Shown here: piece after piece, positions 61,430 to 64,000 of the stretch
Numbering within the stretch: the stretch's first letter is position 1
How the letters are laid out: every line of letters begins with the position of its first letter
Assembly: GCA_002412625.1 (NCBI GenBank)
Contig: DHVK01000009.1
Coordinates: 1 to 64,000 of the forward strand
Direction: 5' to 3'
DNA length: 64,000 nt
DNA from: Cloacimonetes bacterium UBA5210
Lineage (GTDB): Bacteria; Cloacimonadota; Cloacimonadia; Cloacimonadales; Cloacimonadaceae
The notes under the pieces: model-generated
Told to the model about the DNA's origin: nothing
Database searches by the model: none
The model's input: only the letters and a program-made list of their open reading frames with translations
Position numbers and translations under genes: made by a program

Positions 61430-61646
61430 CATATTTATACACCTCATATGTGTCATTATATATGGGTGTGGATTGTGTCAAGCAATAAATACATGATATT
61501 TGCGTGCGTAAGTGCTTGGTGGGTAGGGGATTGCTGCTTGATGTGGAAAGCATGCGCATGGAGTTCAAAGAGCCTTTCCCAACTTTGCATAAAGCACTTG
61601 CTACGCGGCTCTTTGGACTTCATGTATTGGGTTTTGCGAGTGCTAG

Positions 61647-61920
61647 CTGGCAGAAAAACGTTTCGGGAGAAACGAGATCCTTTGGAACACGCCGCTCCTG
61701 GGGCGTTTTTCTGTCAATTACCCGCCAGAGGGCATTTTGCCGGAGAATATGGAATAACGGCTATCTCGGTTTTGCGGTGTTTTTGGGGTTTTAAGGTTTG
61801 TTTGTTTTGGGGATTAGTGGTGCAGTTAAAACTAGTTGGGGGGTATTTTCGAGGGGGCGGTGTTTTTGTTTTAAGTTGGGTGCTAGCTGGCAGAAAAACG
61901 CCCCGGGAGCGGCGTGTTCC
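61647..61920. repeat. MITE-like unit plus extra end element (family 1)
   Basis: Element at 61647-61680 (+; stem CGTTTC/GAAACG, loop GGGA), then three bases, then a 237-bp unit whose inverted ends are 61684-61715 (-; stem CGCCCC/GCGGCG, loop AGGA) and 61887-61920 (+; same stem, loop GGGA). The core has ACCCGCCAGAGGGCA next to the left end and GGGGGCGGTGTTTTTGTTTT with GTTGGGTGCT before the right end. The core is nearly repeated at 62423-62640. No long open frame is present, and the 61430-61935 gap holds nothing else. Confidence 0.85.
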
Positions 61921-61935
61921 AGCGGCGAGTTCCGC

Positions 61936-62364
61936 TCACATCTCCGCGCACAAGCGCTGATACCCGGGTACAGGTGCCAGAAGCCCTGCCTCAATGGCAT
62001 GCTTTACGCTTCGGCAGGGCAGTTCCTGTTCTGCGATCTGCTCCCGGCTGATAGTGCTCAGATCCACGCCATAAAGGCGTTGCAGGGCATACATCAGCTT
62101 CAGATATACGTTGCGCCAGTTCAAGTATTTTCCCCGTTCACTGATTAATGCGGCGTAATATCTCAGATCCGTGATGTATTCCGCGCTGATCTGCAATGTC
62201 CGCAGCCGGGCAGACACGAGCTTCAATCTGGCGTTTTGCGGAGTGCTTTTGGGGATCACGTGGCGGCGGCAGATCACGCGGTTCAGCCGTGGATGGTAGT
62301 AATACACCAAGCCGTCACATTGGCCGCTGTATGCCTTCAAGAGATTCTTAAACAGTACTTTCAT
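61936..62364 (-). CDS. Orphan basic protein between direct repeats (unknown)
   Basis: A 142-aa protein with a clear GAGGAAA ribosome site before the ATG at 62364. It is basic and mostly helical after an N-terminal beta region (GLVYYYHPRLNRVICRRHV). No domain is recognised. The C-terminus has VKHAIEAGLLAPVPGYQRL. It is flanked on both sides by copies of the same MITE-like unit (61684-61920 and 62423-62640) in direct orientation, so the gene and one repeat could move or be lost by recombination. The stop codon lies 16 bases from the left repeat's end. Confidence 0.6.
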   Translation of the reverse strand: MKVLFKNLLKAYSGQCDGLVYYYHPRLNRVICRRHVIPKSTPQNARLKLVSARLRTLQISAEYITDLRYYAALISERGKYLNWRNVYLKLMYALQRLYGVDLSTISREQIAEQELPCRSVKHAIEAGLLAPVPGYQRLCAEM

Positions 62365-62422
62365 GATATTTTCCTCGATATAAGCTTATTCTTATGCAAG
62401 ATACGGGCTACGGAGGGGGATA

Positions 62423-62684
62423 GGAGCTCGTCCGTCCTCGGGCGTTTTTCTGTCGAATACCCGCCAGAGGGCAATTTGCCGGAGAATTTGTAACAATTGC
62501 TATTTCGGTTTTGCGGTTTGTTTGTTTTGGGGATTAGTGGTGCAGTTAAAACTAGTTGGGGGGTATTTTCGAGGGGGCGGTGTTTTTGTTTTGAGTTGGG
62601 TGCTATCTGACAGAAAAACGCCCCGGGAGCGGCGAGTTCCAGCGGTGCTATCTGACAGAAAAACGGCTCGGAGAGACGTGTTCC
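62423..62684. repeat. MITE-like unit, second copy, plus tandem end element
   Basis: The inverted ends are 62423-62454 (-; stem CGCCCG/CGGACG, loop AGGA) and 62607-62640 (+; stem CGCCCC/GCGGCG, loop GGGA); a further element follows at 62652-62684 (+; stem CGGCTC/GAGACG, loop GGA). The core is almost identical to that of the unit at 61684-61920, including the AACTAGTTGGGGGGTATTTT segment. The remainder to 62960 is non-coding sequence with no feature I recognise. Confidence 0.85.
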
Positions 62685-62960
62685 GATAGCCTGCGAAGCT
62701 GCTCTCAAAGAGTTCTCATGCGCGGCTAAGGAGCGGCTTGAGCAGCGCGTAACAGGCAGTCCGGAGCTGGGATAAGAGGAAAGCAGGCAGTGGTTTGCAC
62801 GGATATCCGGTGGCGGAGAGGGCTGAAAAAAAATCATAAATCCCGAATTACCCTTTGGATATTCATTTAAGCCTATCTGCCGGCTCCGGTGGAAAAACAT
62901 CAACTTGACGAAATAGAAATGTTCAATATTTGTGGAGTGGAATAAAGTAGGAGGTTCCAA

Positions 62961-64000
62961 ATGTACTACTGGGATTTTAGTCCAAGTTCGGAAGATGAGT
63001 ATTTATCAGAAAAAACGTATTTTGAGTTACAGTATCTAAAAAAATGCACTACTGAATACGATCAACTCATTTCAGAGCAAGAATGCAAAAAATTGCTTGA
63101 TATTTCTACCCAACTTGCAGACAAAGGCGTTATCGACGGAATGTACTATATGGGTAGATTGTACGATAAGGTATTATCGGCATGTTTTGATCAGGAAAAA
63201 GCCAAAGAATGTTTTGAAAAAGCATCGGACAAAGGACACAGGCTCGCAAAATATGAACTGGCAAAGAAATTCCGCTATGATAATCCGGGCCGGGCTTATA
63301 GTTTATTATGTGAGATAACAGATGAAGCCGATAATGTTTATGCTCATGCTTGTTACATGAAGGGTGAACTGCTCTGGGGAGATAAACTACACCCCTTTCC
63401 TGATTATCCTAATGCGATCAAAAACTATGAGGTTGCGGGCTATCGAAAACACTATAAAGCCGCCCTAAAAGTGGGCAAACTGTATGAAGAAGGCTTCAGA
63501 GAGGACAACAAAACCATCGTTTTTCGGAACATCGTGAATGCCGGCTACTACATGAAAATAGCCTATGAGAATGAACCGATAATTACCATTCGCAAGGAGG
63601 CGACTTTTCGCTATGCCCGGATGCTGAACGAAGGCAGCGGGGTGACCCAAAACTATAGCGAAGCCTTCAAGCTGTTCTATGAAGCGGCTTGTGCGAGAAA
63701 CGGAGAGGCGATGGTCGAGCTGGCAAATATCTTCTACAAAAGCGTGATGTTCGATCCGGATTATGAAATGGCATATCTTTGGCTGTTGATCTCGCAATCC
63801 TTTCAATGTTATAACTACAGCAATCAGCGGGATGGGCAGAGGCGAGAAGTGGAAGTTCTGTTAAGCCCCAAGAAGATCATGGAGCTTCAGGAAAAAGCAC
63901 CCGCTTGCGTTGCTAAAATCAACTCTTCGAAATCAGCTTTAGTAACCAGCGGCCTGATCCCCAGCGCAACGGAATATCTGGCAGAGCACAGCTGGATGAG
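62961..64000 (+). CDS. Sel1-repeat (TPR-like) protein, truncated by the window edge
   Basis: At least 346 codons, open to the end of the window. The ATG has GGAGGT upstream. It consists of Sel1-like helical repeats: ADKGVIDGMYYMGRLY, KAKECFEKASDKGHRLAKYEL, AIKNYEVAGYRKHYKAALKVG and EAFKLFYEAACARNGEAMVELA. Such repeats form superhelical scaffolds for protein contacts. There is no signal peptide, so it is probably cytoplasmic. The first ~300 bases are richer in A and T than the rest of the gene and the window, hinting at mixed origin. Function unknown. Confidence 0.8.
   Translation, partial: MYYWDFSPSSEDEYLSEKTYFELQYLKKCTTEYDQLISEQECKKLLDISTQLADKGVIDGMYYMGRLYDKVLSACFDQEKAKECFEKASDKGHRLAKYELAKKFRYDNPGRAYSLLCEITDEADNVYAHACYMKGELLWGDKLHPFPDYPNAIKNYEVAGYRKHYKAALKVGKLYEEGFREDNKTIVFRNIVNAGYYMKIAYENEPIITIRKEATFRYARMLNEGSGVTQNYSEAFKLFYEAACARNGEAMVELANIFYKSVMFDPDYEMAYLWLLISQSFQCYNYSNQRDGQRREVEVLLSPKKIMELQEKAPACVAKINSSKSALVTSGLIPSATEYLAEHSWM

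Noticed and set aside
61647..62684. Retron or group II intron non-coding RNA
   Set aside because: The inverted hairpin ends superficially resemble such RNAs, but no reverse transcriptase gene or intron domain V-like element is visible.
62361..62960. 199-codon minus-strand frame
   Set aside because: It runs through two MITE-like units and their hairpins; its residues are translations of repeat DNA.

Overview
The window reads as a chromosome segment of an anaerobic, Gram-negative, amino-acid-fermenting bacterium, most probably of the candidate phylum Cloacimonadota (Cloacimonas-like, formerly WWE1). This is inferred from gene content, not from a phylogenetic marker. The clues are six exported proteins ending in a Por/T9SS-type sorting domain with the PNPF(N/R)P signature, two PorV/PorQ-like outer-membrane proteins, a TonB/ExbB/ExbD operon, lysine-fermentation genes (kamA, kdd and a KamB-like P-loop protein), a phosphate acetyltransferase, and many small hairpin repeats between genes. 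No phage, insertion sequence with a transposase, CRISPR array or rRNA operon is visible.

Layout. 1-2322: repeat-rich edge and one CDP-glycerol-glycerophosphotransferase-like gene (-). 2323-9597 (+): envelope polysaccharide and surface group consisting of a catalytically degenerate polysaccharide deacetylase, a GT4 glycosyltransferase, a WecA/TagO-like transferase, a propeller protein with sorting domain, and aroB. 9654-11754 (-): M20 amidohydrolase and asd, probably for lysine/diaminopimelate synthesis. 11873-13849 (+): tRNA-Arg(CCT) and an RNase II/R-family nuclease. 14565-26485 (-): an eight-gene operon running TonB-dependent receptor, ExbB, ExbD, ExbD, TonB, 1055-aa sorted protein, PorV-like protein, 728-aa sorted protein, behind a good sigma70-like promoter. 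26563-35623 (-): a tightly packed mixed operon (PAS histidine kinase, PTS-IIA, PorV-like protein, glyS, pta, aminotransferase, small membrane protein, PfkB kinase, purM).

36001-40560 (-): a vitamin B12 uptake locus. A BtuB-like receptor and a YVTN beta-propeller protein resembling BtuG each have their own cobalamin riboswitch. The two riboswitches share the same visible RBS-masking design. 41003-45637 (-): a 1544-aa multidomain adhesin-like protein followed by a five-unit hairpin array and a terminator. 46734-50203 (+): M1 aminopeptidase with sorting domain and a small exported protein. 50281-55841 (-): kdd, kamA, KamB-like, CDF metal transporter and M23 peptidase, largely overlapping, behind a TTGACA promoter. 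56155-60667: glutathione peroxidase (-), small membrane protein (+), SNF2 helicase (-). 60840-62960: two orphan genes among MITE-like repeats. 62961-end (+): a Sel1-repeat protein cut by the window edge.

The most unusual material is (i) the BtuG-like protein that carries a secretion-sorting domain instead of a lipoprotein anchor under a B12 riboswitch, (ii) the TonB motor operon that also encodes a PorV-like protein and two sorted surface proteins, and (iii) a family of MITE-like elements whose 32-bp inverted ends are hairpins with conserved flanks and loop but covarying stems.
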